Source: Linanthus parryae (Eukaryota; Streptophyta; Magnoliopsida; Ericales; Polemoniaceae). From it: DNA of 64,000 bases. Of the stretch, positions 54,780-64,000 are shown one piece after another. The stretch covers positions 20,346,001 to 20,410,000 of the forward strand of contig JALGPY010000007.1 in assembly GCA_023055425.1 (NCBI GenBank), given 5' to 3'. The translations under genes and the position numbers were made by a program. The notes beneath the pieces were generated by a model. It was not told the DNA's origin, did not search any database, and saw nothing but the letters and a program-made list of their open reading frames with translations. How positions within the stretch are numbered: the first letter of the stretch is position 1; each line of letters opens with the position of its first letter.

Positions 54780-56975
54780 TTGTGAAGCAGATGATTCTCT
54801 ATTTTTTGGTAGAGAAACCCCAGAGGAGGCAACTACTATAAGGGGTATTATTGACCTTTACTGTGATGCATCTGGGCAGAAAGTCAATTTTGAAAAATCA
54901 ACAATTGTTTTCTCTCCTACTGTTTCAGATATGGCTAAAGATTCTCTCCCATAATTTTTTGCCTACTTTAATTGGAAAGGAGAAGAAGAGGGTGTTTGGA
55001 ATTTTAAAAGAAAGGATTTGGAAAAAGATGTCCAACTATAAGGAAAAATATCTTTCACCAGCAGGTAAGGAAGTTCTTTTGAAATATGTCATTCAAGCAA
55101 TTCCTACTTACTATATGTCTTGTTTTAAACTGCCAATTGGTTTGATAAAAGACATTGAGAATATCATGGGAAGATTCTGGTGGGGAAAAGATATTGATGA
55201 GAGATGTATGCATTGGACTAGCTGGTCTAAACTTTGCAATCACAGATTTAAAGGAGGAATGGGCATGAGGAGCTTGGAAGCCTTCACTCTTATAGCAAAA
55301 CAGGTTTGGACGGTCTATAGTAAGCCTGGTGTACTTCTTTCTAAAGTATTGCATGCTAAATAATTTAGAGGCAACATGATTCTTAACGCTGAAATTGGGC
55401 ACCATCCCTCTTATATGTGGAGAAGGTTTATGGCTGCTAAACATGTGATCATGCAAGGACTCATATTTGTTGTTGGCAATGGCAATAACATACACATATA
55501 TAGGGACCATTGGATCCTGGAGGGGAGTGGCAGAAGGGTTTATAGTTCCCCCTCTTTGCCGAATAATGCTACTGTCAACTGTTTGATTAACAACAACAAA
55601 AATTGGGACATTACTATTCTTCAGCAACATTTTAATGACGATGATATCTCTGCTATTTCTAAGATACGAATTCCAAATCCTCCTATTGAAGATAGGATAT
55701 GCTGGGGATATACTGATGATGGCAATTATCAGGTCAATTCAGGATATCACATTGCTTATCAGCTTATTACTCGGACTAAGGGAAAGAATGGTCATGAAGA
55801 TAGCAGTAATGGTATTATAGAAGAAGATTGGACTCGTATTTGGAAGCTACCTGTACTCAAAAAGATAAAATCTTTCTTTGGCGCTTTTGTAACAATATTT
55901 TGTCGGTCAGTGGTAATTTGCAGCTTAGAGGCATAACTGCTGGTGTATTGTGTCCTCCCTGTAAATGTAGGCCTGAAACACATAGCCATCTTTTTAGAAG
56001 TTGCAAACAAGTCAAATTTATTTGGAAACATGCAGAGGCATTTCTGGACTTATCTGTTACTGGTGGTGATGATCGAGCTTGGATTTCGATGGTTCTGCAG
56101 AAGAATAAAGAAGAAAGTAAGCAATTTTTTTGTTGCAGTCTTATGGATTATTTGGAGGTACATGAACCGTAAGGTTTTTGAGGATCGAACTTTAACTCCA
56201 TTTCAGATATTAAATTGGATTCATCTCATGGTTGAGGATTTCAGACATGGTTTAATTCATCAACAACAATCTCAGATCGAAGTCTTACCTCAATTCTGGA
56301 CGCCTCCACCCCCGGGTACAGTTAAAATCAATGTCGATTTTGAAATTTCGGAACACATTCATCGCACTTGTGCCGGATCGATAATCAGGGATCATAATGG
56401 AGCTTTTATGTGTGCCATGACTATCTCCATGCCTATTTGCCCAAATTTAAATTATGGTGAAGCTTCAGCTTTACTTGAAACAGTAAGATTGGTAAGGGAT
56501 TTGAGCCTACCGTATGATTCACTCCTCTTCGAACAGACTCCCTCAATGTTTGCAGATGGTTGATTATAGCAAAAGTTTGGAATAACGAATGGAGCTTCAT
56601 CTTGGCACAATTCCTGTCTATCATCACCGATCAACTGTGAAGCCAAGTTGCTTACGTAAGGCGAAAAGGGAACGAAGCGGATTTACTAGCGACGAATGGT
56701 CTGGAGAATGATGAGGTGTTGGTCTATTCAGTTTCTCCACCCAGTTATCTACTTCATGTGTTAGACAAAGACATTGAGTCTGACTGTAACTTTGACTATT
56801 AACTTTAGGGTTTGTTGGGCATGTTTGTTTGGCTATGTTGTTTGTGTTTGTTTTATGTGTTTTATGTAGTGGGTAAGGTTTATGTTCCCCACATATCTTT
56901 CGGGTTAGAAGCCTGTTTTAAATAAAACGCAGGGTTATGCGGCCTTACCTACCGGGTAGGTTCCCTCAAAAAAAA
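54780..56975 (+). pseudogene. 5'-truncated L1-type LINE
   Basis: It starts near the RT ADD box (ADDSLFF in one frame at ~54790). Then come the RT end (54851-55363: RIWKKMSNYKEKYLSPAGKEVLLKYV, IPTYYMSCFKLP, IMGRFWWG), a linker (55376-55936), the zinc-knuckle tail zf-RVT (55828-56172: CKCRPETHSHLFRSC) and RNase H (56300-56640: KINVDFEISE, CAGSIIRDHNGAF, EASALLETVRLV). The frame changes at least three times. It ends at 56967 with an A run at 56968-56975, the LINE 3' end. 5' truncation is typical of target-primed reverse transcription. A target duplication was not found. Confidence 0.88.
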
Positions 56976-57017
56976 TCAAATAGCTCACCATAGTAATCAA
57001 ATAGCTCACCATAGTAG
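56976..57017. repeat. 21 bp direct tandem repeat
   Basis: tcaaatagctcaccatagta plus one base occurs twice in a row, immediately after the LINE poly-A. Confidence 0.92.
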
Positions 57018-57595
57018 TCTCGTTAAAAGGAACATTGGAATATCTGTTTAAGAGATAACTTGTCCAACCAATGGTCTTTTCAAATACTCACAGAAACACC
57101 TTTAACAATCTTCCGAATACTGTGATTCAAAAGAAGTTTGCTTGAAGTCCTCATAGAAATTTCTCAAATTATATAAATTTTGAGTTTATGTTTTATTAGA
57201 AATTGAAGATACTTGTTTGATACTTGAAGCTGTCACACTCATTGTGTTTTGGTTGCATTTTCAAGTCAATAATAACTCTTGCTGTTTCTAGTCATATACA
57301 CTCTTGCAGTTTCAAGTCATAATGTTTACTCTCATATTAGGCTGTGGCAAAATCCTAACTCCGTCACTGAACACTATAATCATTTTATATAATATTTTCT
57401 CACTCCACCACTCCCTATACCAATTTAGGATAGTAGAAATATTAATTCCCAACTCTCTTACAAGAATTAGCCATTTAGCCCAGTGATACAGTCCCGAGAC
57501 TAAAACATACACTGTAGTTTTTTTGTCTTCTTTAGGAAAATAGAGTAGGCTATAACTATTTGTATGATGTTTTATAAATAAAAGCAAAAGTACCT
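57018..57595. other. No gene seen
   Basis: AT-rich host-like sequence; the short frames have no family resemblance. A tRNA-like phrase, tagcccagtgatacagtc, near 57476 may be an old SINE head but is too degraded to call. Confidence 0.5.
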
Positions 57596-57686
57596 GGAGT
57601 GGCAGCTCCAGTGGTAGAGAGTTAAAACCCTAGATGAGGTCTCGAGTTCCGGCTGACGACAAAACAATTCCTTTAAAAAAAAAAAA
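57596..57686 (+). mobile_element. Possible SINE (tRNA-derived) fragment
   Basis: tggcagctccagtggtagag resembles a pol III A box, and gaggtctcgagttccggc resembles a B box about 30 bases later. acaaaacaattcctttaaaa and an A run end it at 57686. Length and order fit a short plant SINE. No target duplication was seen. Confidence 0.4.
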
Positions 57687-57711
57687 CTCTTTGCAAGAAA
57701 CTTCTTGTTTT

Positions 57712-58717
57712 CTACCAGTCCGTCCCGTCTCTTTGTTCCCATGGCGGCTGGGCTCGTGGATTAAGGGCAGGGGCAGAAAGACCAAAATACCCTTATCTTT
57801 TCACAAAAATTACACCACCCACCAGCCACCACCCACACCGCCCCAAATACCACCAGTCTGCCTCTCTCTGTCTTAACCCCCGTCTCTCTCACTTTTTTCA
57901 CAGTACAAAACACCACCACCATTACCACCAGTCCACCGCCATTTGACAGATCCATCACAGGACCAAAACAACCACCACCAAAGTCCACAACCACACCAAA
58001 CACAGAGCAAACAAGAAAAGTACTAAACCAAAAAACAAATCCAGTTTCAGATCTATATCAACTACATATCGAAAATCAAAAGGGAAAGAGAAGAATAACA
58101 TTACATATCATAACAAATCGAAACTAGAGGAGGAGAAATTGGGAGGAGGAGGATGAGGAGACCCAGATCTGCGAAGGTACAGTAGACCGCCACCACCGCC
58201 GGGGTCATCACACTGCTGCAACGGCTAGGTTTCGCCACCACCGCCGCCTCCGCCTCCATGGACAGATCAGAAACAGGGGAAGAAGAACATCCGACGAAGC
58301 CGACGTTCTCGTCGCCTCCATGGCCCAGATCCGCAGAAGCCCTTGGTCGGCGTCTTCGACCACCACCGGCGCCACCGACCGCAACCGTCGTCTTCTACCG
58401 CCACCGACGCTCTGCTCTACTCTGCTCCCTCCGTGGCACTAACCTCTCTCTCTCTCCCTCCCTCTCTCTCCCTCTTACCGTGAGTTGTGTGGCTGTGAGA
58501 GAATTCTGAGAGATAGGGTAGAGATAAGGGTATGTAAATGAGTAGAGTTAGGAGAGAAAAAGATCTAGGAGAGATAAAGAAAAAAGTGGGTCTGTTAGAT
58601 CAGAGGGGTAAATGTGTATTTCACCTTGTTTAAGGTTACCATTTTTGGCAATGGGAACAAAGAGAGGGGACAGACTAAAATGGAAATTGGGAACAAAGAG
58701 ACGGGACAGAGTGGTAG
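57712..58717. mobile_element. TIR element, ~1.0 kb, possibly with captured sequence
   Basis: The left end CTACCAGTCCGTCCCGTCTC and the reverse-complemented right end CTACCACTCTGTCCCGTCTC continue alike through TTTGTTCCCA, about 27 of 30 matching. A second partial copy of the right end lies just inside (58650-58672). The termini are in the style of Tc1/Mariner-Stowaway elements (TA follows on the right; TT stands on the left). The interior is CCA/CCG-rich with a CT tract (58441-58476) and an ATG-led frame (58258-58509) of unknown nature. No transposase was seen. Confidence 0.6.
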
Positions 58718-58892
58718 TAGTAATCGCCTCCATAGACATGTCATCAACTTTGTACATTAGTTGTTTTCCTACAACCGCCGAAAACCAAGTCTAAAGTCCA
58801 AAACCCCCAAAACAAAACACAAAGCTCAAAAAACAGAACTAAAATTAGAGCCGTCAAAATGTGCTACCGCCAGATTCCCCCCTGTGTCTCAG

Positions 58893-60086
58893 TCACACCT
58901 GATAATCAAGTCCAAGTTCCATCGTACACGTCCCATCATCGGACGGCGAACGACGCATCGTTTTTTCCTTCTTGGGACTCGCGCTCCGGCTCCTCGAAGC
59001 CGGCTCCAAGCCGAGCGTCAACTCCAGCTCCATCTCCCCAACGTCCTCGGCTTCACAACCCGGCTCGGCTTTAAACGAACCCAAGCTCTCCGCCTCCCGG
59101 CTCTCACCCTCCGCCGCCGCAACCGCCGCCGCCGATTGGTGACTCAGTGACGACTCGTGACTCGTCGACTTGTTGTCCCGACCCGTTTCTTCATCGGGCG
59201 TAACCCGGACCACCGTCCTCGGTTTCGCTCCGGTTCGCTTGAACCGGCACCGGGTCCGGACCCGGTGAACATCGCCCGATCCGGTGGAGTTCGGGTTATC
59301 GTCCTTGGAAACGTGTCGAATGTCGTAGGCCTTGAGAGGCGGACCATGGCTGGACTCCGCCGCGTCGGAGGCGATCTGGGTTATCGGAGCTCCGGCTAAA
59401 ACCGCCTCCACAGCCGTCTGGCATAACCCCCAGCTTCCGGACCATAACAACCCGACCGACCCGTAAATCGGGTTCACGATCCGACCACATGCCTCGTATA
59501 ACAGAGATCGGAAAATCGCTGTTAAACCAAAAGAGAAAAACCCAAATCGAAACACATCAGTACTCTGTTCTACTCCAAATCGAAAACCCATATAAAAAAA
59601 TCAAATATCACAAATTAAAGCAGAGTTAGTACTAACTCTGTTATACTCAAAACCGAAAACCCAGATAGTACTTAATTTGGGTCACCCATTCGTTCAATTG
59701 CAGCGACTATCTATCTGGGTTTTCGGTTTCTTTTTTAAAGTTGAACGAATGGGTGACCCAAATAGAAACTAATCAGTACTCTGTTGTACTTGAAATCGAA
59801 AACCCAGATAGAAAAAATCAAAATAATTGAAGCAAAAATAGTACTCTGTTCTGCTTGAAATTAAAAACCCAGATAGAGAATCGATTCAGTAATTACCAGG
59901 ACGGAGGTGTTCGGGGCCGGCGTTGACGAGGTTGAGGAGGCCGGCACGGCCGTAGAATTTGGCGAGGAAGACGGTGGCGTTGGCTTGAGATTCAGGGGAT
60001 TTGATCCATTGAAGGCAGGGTCGAATGCTGCAGTCGTCGCTGCAGCCTTTGCGGAGGACCCGGCAACCATTACAGCTCATACGCAT
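58893..60086 (-). CDS. LBD41: Class II LOB-domain transcription factor (LBD40/41/42 group)
   Basis: Exon 1 is 60086-59897, the intron 59896-59519 (GT..AG) and exon 2 59518-58893, giving 271 residues. The LOB domain starts at residue 4 with [15 protein letters not shown], the C-X2-C-X6-C-X3-C zinc motif. It continues with [20 protein letters not shown], the GAS region [20 protein letters not shown] and, after the intron, [20 protein letters not shown]. This is the LBD40/41/42 form of class II, not LBD37-39. The tail has [10 protein letters not shown], an EAR-like LxLxL repressor motif, and ends LDYQV. It is a nuclear DNA-binding regulator; LBD41 relatives are induced by low oxygen (family knowledge). 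The intron lies at the usual class position and the frame is intact. Confidence 0.93.
59653..59763. repeat. Interleaved inverted repeats in the LBD intron
   Basis: 59675-59697 and 59741-59763 are perfect 23 bp inverted arms (core gggtcacccattcgttcaa). A second pair, ccgaaaacccagatag at 59653-59668 and its reverse complement at 59711-59726, interleaves in the order A-B-A'-B'. Further direct copies of aaaacccagatag lie at about 59800 and 59866. Confidence 0.93.
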
Positions 60087-60214
60087 CGCTGCTGCTGATG
60101 GTAAATGCTAGTTGTGATGAGGAAGAGGTAACAACTTTGGGAGGTTTTTGAGAGAGAGAAGTAGAAGAAGAGAGGATGGGGTTGGATTTGGGAGAAGTGG
60201 GTATGTGGGGGGAA

Positions 60215-60222
60215 TTTATATG
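60215..60222 (-). promoter_or_regulatory. TATA box of the LBD gene
   Basis: The sense strand reads CATATAAATTC within a CT-rich region. It predicts a transcript start near 60187 and a CT-rich leader of about 100 bases before the ATG at 60086. Confidence 0.65.
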
Positions 60223-60516
60223 GAGAGAGAGAGGGAGAGAGGCATTTTTCCCATTTTCTTCTTTGTCTTGGTGTGTGGGGGAAGAGAGAGTTTTGGAGGG
60301 CGCAGTTGTTTGAGAAAAAACCAGACTTGTACATTCATGGAAGTGGGGAGTGTACCACCATTTTTTTAAACGGAAGACGACAACAGCATCACCACGCGCA
60401 TGCATGTCACGTTCCGTCACTATTCCCAGGTCGATTCTCCAAATCCATTTCGTCGACATGTAATTATCAGAAAAATAAAAATAAAAAAGGTCTACAATTT
60501 GAAAAACAGTTTTTTT

Positions 60517-60997
60517 GGTAAAATTCAGTTACACCCCCTCATTTTTGATCAATCTTCACTTACACCTATCTATGAATTCACTATGCTAGTTCTTATGGTA
60601 ATTTCTCAAAATTATTTTTTCGGACAAACTTACATTTGCAGAGACTGTAATCCAACTAGTTTATATTTTTATCACATGTAAAATATATGTATTCTATCAT
60701 ATTGTTTTATATGAGTTTTTGAACATTGTGCAGCTACTACAAATAAATATTAGGATTAATTCGAAGTAGATATTACAAAATAAAGGGGTGGGGGGTCGAC
60801 CTTTATAGCATGTGCAATGACATATATGTCCAAAAACTGAATTTAGTTACGTTACAAGCTAACAAAGTAAATACACATAGGGGTCTAACTCACAACAATA
60901 TTTGATAGTCATAAGGGGTGTAAGCGAAATTTTACAAACTAGAATGAGTGTAAGTGAATATCAATTAAAACTGAGCAGGTGCAAGTGAAAATTAACC
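60517..60997. mobile_element. MITE with ~25 bp terminal inverted repeats (481 bp)
   Basis: The left end GGTAAAATTCAGTTACACC and the reverse-complemented right end GGTTAATTTTCACTTGCACC match at about 20 of 25 positions. The flanks are T runs (seven T on the left, eight on the right) that could be the target duplication, as for Mutator-like MITEs. It has no coding capacity. It lies about 300 bp upstream of the LBD TATA box. Confidence 0.62.
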
Positions 60998-62180
60998 TTT
61001 TTTTTAGATAATTTGAAATTCAGCTTGATGCCTGTTTGGCAAAACTATTATCATTAAGACATGTTTGATATTTCTGTTTTTTAGGATTGGGATAATTTTC
61101 TTTGTTTTTCATACTTTTTACTTTCTTTGGGTCAGCTGTCTAGAAAGTCAAGTGAACGAAAGAGAAAAATTAAAACTATTTTATTTTTCCGTGAATGTGT
61201 TAAGTTGTCGCAAGAAATTTGTAAGACCTGCAATGACTATTTTTTGTACAAGAAAAACTTTGCTGTACGTGTGTCCTGCAAAAACACAAGATTTTGCAAA
61301 AAGAAGTTTTATTACAACTCAATTTCTCACTATTTGTAAGCCTCTATTTTGACAAATGAAGATAGCCTTGGTAATTTTAATAATGCGGGCTCTAACAATT
61401 CTGTATGAATTGCTCTTATTATTTGTTCTTAAACATGTTTCAGAGATGTTATATAGGGTAATAAGGGCAAACAATTTTTGCTCATGATATAAGACTGCAA
61501 TATTTCATTTGATGCAAAAGAAATGATTATAAGTCAGCTGGGTTGCAATTATCAAAATCAATATTTCATAATCTTTTGGTTTGTGTTTTTCAGAAATTTA
61601 GTAGTAAAATAAAATAGAATTTTAAAGACATACTAGCAAGCAAAACAGATAGGCACTACGCAACTACAGAAGAGGAAAAGACAAAAATTATTTCATTTTT
61701 CCTATAAATAGAATAATGCAACTAGTAGTAGTACATATATTGTAGGAGAGAATATATACATATGTGAAATTTATTGATAAAATCTCATAAAAGACAAAAC
61801 TTTAAATCTTATCTTGAATGTTATTTCGATATTATGGTATTCTCCATAAATATTTCGGCTATAACTACTTTGAGTTGTATTAGCTACTCGGGTAAGAATT
61901 TTGTTTTGCAAGGATCACTTGTTACACACACCAATAAATTTGTACACTTTGAAATCTTACTATGGCAAAGTGTAAAGATTTTAGACTAGCACCTAGTTTC
62001 GGAATAATGGTCTATTTATAAGAGCACATTTTGTACAAGTTTAAAAGTAAGGAAAAGATAACGAGCGTGAAGAAGAAAATGAGCAAAACAAAGTAAGAAA
62101 AAAAGCATTTAAAACAAGAGTAGCTTTCATAAATCATAACAAAGGAAATATAGGACAAACAATAGAGGACTTGTAGTCTA
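60998..62180. other. No gene seen
   Basis: AT-rich intergenic sequence upstream of the LBD gene. The frames at 61065-61352 and 61774-61989 have no recognisable domain and a composition like their surroundings. Confidence 0.55.
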
Positions 62181-62438
62181 CTTCCTCTGTTTCTTCTCTT
62201 TCTTCCACTTTTGAGTTTTACCACTATTCATCAGGCCGCTTTGACCCGATGATTTGATTAGCAATACGATCTAACTTTTTGGTAAATTTTTATGGTGTTG
62301 TACAGTAAACTTTATTCTACAACACCATGAAAAATTACCGAAAAAGTGCATCATTTTGCTATCCAAATCACCGGGTCAAAGTGACATGCCTACGGATGAA
62401 AAAGTCAAAGTTGGAAGAAAGAGAGGAAACAGACCAAG
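62181..62438. mobile_element. Stowaway-like foldback MITE (258 bp)
   Basis: The ends are CTTCCTCTGTTTCTTCTCTT and, reverse-complemented, CTTGGTCTGTTTCCTCTCTT, flanked by TA on both sides (62179-62180 and 62439-62440). The two halves fold back over nearly their full length, with ctttgacccg paired to cgggtcaaag and a central tggtgttgta / tacaacacca pair. Confidence 0.82.
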
Positions 62439-62739
62439 TATTTGAGTTGAGAAATTCCACATTAGACACTCAAGGGGTTTAACAAGTGTTTTAGGATACA
62501 CTCTTCATTGCCAATCATTTTCTAGATTGGACCCTATTATTATTACAGTTCGAAATTCGTTTAAAAGCAGGAAAAGTTCAAGAAAAGATGCTCAAAAACA
62601 AGTTTATAAACATAGTAAAAAATTGTTTGAATGTATTTAAAATAAAGAAAAAAATTAAATAACCAGAAGAAAAATAACATGAATATCGAACATGCACTTA
62701 CTTTTTATCAAATCTGTTTAAAAACAAGATTACAAAGTA

Positions 62740-62975
62740 CAAACTCATGTTTCTTCAGTTTCATTTCTTTCTTTTTGGTCCAATACAAGTAGTCACTTGG
62801 TCACTTTAATTCAGTAATTTGATTAGCAAAATGATTCAAGGATTTGATAAGTTTGTGCATAATGTTTTTAGAGTAAATGTTATTAAACAATGTTATTAAA
62901 AAAATAAAAAAAATTACTAAATTAAGAATGAAAAGTCAAAGTAGATAAAATGGATCTTTACACAAAAAAAATAGG
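62740..62975. mobile_element. Degenerate relative of the Stowaway-like MITE
   Basis: It shares tttgattagcaaaatgatt-like and caaagtagataaaatgg phrases and a ttctttctttttggtcca start with the element at 62181-62438. The ends are too eroded to set exactly. Confidence 0.35.
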
Positions 62976-62999
62976 TAAAATGGAGAAAGTATCATTTCC

Positions 63000-63265
63000 T
63001 CCGCTAAACGACAAACTCGAGGTTATGTGAACCGATAAGTGAGGAAGCAAATGGGGGCTTTGGAGAAAGAGGAAGGGGAAAGCACGTGGAGGGGGTGATG
63101 GGGAGCCATTGGGGGATGAGGTGGTGCCATGCAAAGAGATAGTGGGTCCCCAGGGCGCGTGGAGTGCACATGAAGGTGTCAGAGTGCGGTCGAATCGCCA
63201 CAATTCTTGGAAACCGAGTACCCAACTCACACAAACCGGGTCGGGTGGGTCCCCACTCGTTTCGC
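63000..63265. promoter_or_regulatory. GC-richer segment with a G-box
   Basis: This block is clearly more GC-rich than its AT-rich surroundings and holds a G-box CACGTG (63083-63088) and several gtgggtcccc motifs. It may be promoter sequence of a gene beyond the window or a distal LBD control region; direction cannot be set. Confidence 0.3.
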
Positions 63266-63719
63266 TCCTGGTTTTCGGGAAGTCTTGTTTGTATTCCGTG
63301 ACATTATTTTACTCAAAAGAAATAATATGATCCAAAACCGGTACCTGATAGCTGCTGGTTTTGGTTTCGGGTCTGTGGGCGCAACTCAAAAAGCACCACC
63401 AACTGGTTTTGTCTTCCCACAACCTCCCCTCAACTTGTCTCAAATTACTTAATAGCCCACTTTTGCCACGTTTTTGGGGGATTTATTTATTTATAGTTTA
63501 AACATCAACTTCCACTAGCTAATAAATCAATGGCTTCCCTAAAAATGTTGTTGAGGTCAAAATGATACACTTTCTCTTATTACCTCAAATTTTCATTTTA
63601 ATAATCTACAATATCATAATCTTAATCAAACTCGTCAGACATGTTGAGTTCGTCGTGAATCGTGATGAATATTACCAGATGCGCAGTCAAGAAATCGAAC
63701 CAGTCGGGACAAAATTAAG

Positions 63720-63878
63720 ATATGACGGAAATTTTCAATTTTAGCCGGGACATTTGTGTATTTTTTAAAATGTCTTAATTTAAAATAGCTATATTTAAAA
63801 GGGTGCTAGTGGAGTTTTTAAAAATTCAGGAGTCCCTATCCTCAAGTAGCTCCATCCCTAAATATTATTGTAAATTTC
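63720..63878. mobile_element. Possible eroded hAT terminus
   Basis: Read on the minus strand from 63878, the sequence begins AGGGATGGAGCTACTTGAGG and later has ACTCCACTAGCACCCTTTT, resembling the CAGGGGCGGAGCTA type ends seen at 13588. The other end and a TSD were not found. Confidence 0.3.
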
Positions 63879-64000
63879 GTCAATATAATTTAACAATGTT
63901 AACGATCTAATACTATTTGTCTCAAAATAAAAAATACATAGAGTTTTTTATGAAAGTAAAAAGTGCTCGAGATTTTAATGTCACAAATGTCAAACTACAT

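Overview
This is plant nuclear DNA, an angiosperm and probably a eudicot, judging from Athila, Tat, Angela and Tork-type LTR retrotransposons, L1-type LINEs, hAT and Stowaway-like elements and one class II LOB-domain gene. About 57 kb is nested retrotransposon sequence; the only ordinary host gene I can support is the LOB-domain gene at 58893-60086 on the minus strand. No rRNA, tRNA gene or CRISPR is visible.

Layout. (1) 1-12259: minus-strand Athila-like Gypsy element with its 5' LTR at 10749-12259; its 3' LTR lies left of the window. It is inserted in the RNase H region of a minus-strand Copia element (copia-A), whose pieces are 12260-14162, 37482-38407 and 41456-42605. (2) A 385 bp hAT MITE (13588-13972, TSD CATACACA) sits in the copia-A integrase. 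(3) 14163-37476: a minus-strand Tat-lineage Gypsy element with 628 bp LTRs and TSD ATTAT; it has gag, PR, RT, two RNase H domains and integrase, then a long 3' region holding a 54 bp tandem array and two transcription units on the opposite (+) strand. (4) 15296-23790: a young Angela-lineage Copia element (1429 bp LTRs, TSD ATATT) inside the Tat element. (5) 38408-41450, 44454-52415 and 46975-51937: three copies of one ~3 kb LTR family. The third is a solo LTR inside the second and carries its own 1089 bp hAT element (50305-51393). (6) 43100-44040: a LINE relic. (7) 52416-54432: a second Copia relic (copia-B). (8) 54780-56975: a 5'-truncated L1 LINE. (9) 57000-64000: host region with the LOB-domain gene, a TIR element at its 3' side, a MITE in its promoter-side flank, a Stowaway-like MITE and weak hAT traces.

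The most notable system is the antisense cargo of the Tat element. A six-exon gene (24034-28332, +) encodes a plant-mobile-domain (PMD) protein followed by acidic and coiled-coil regions. All five introns have GT/AG borders and compatible phases, and a canonical AATAAA follows the stop. A TATA-like box (15052-15060) and a TGACGTCA palindrome (14966-14973) lie upstream, next to the 3' LTR. The Angela element has landed between that promoter and the coding sequence, which probably silences this copy. A second, unrecognised + strand ORF (28773-29105) has its own TATA box and a second TGACGTCA site.

Relative age from LTR pairs that I counted by eye: Angela about 6 differences in 1429 bp, Tat about 15 in 628 bp, which agrees with the nesting order. 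Nearly all element ORFs are broken by stops or frameshifts.
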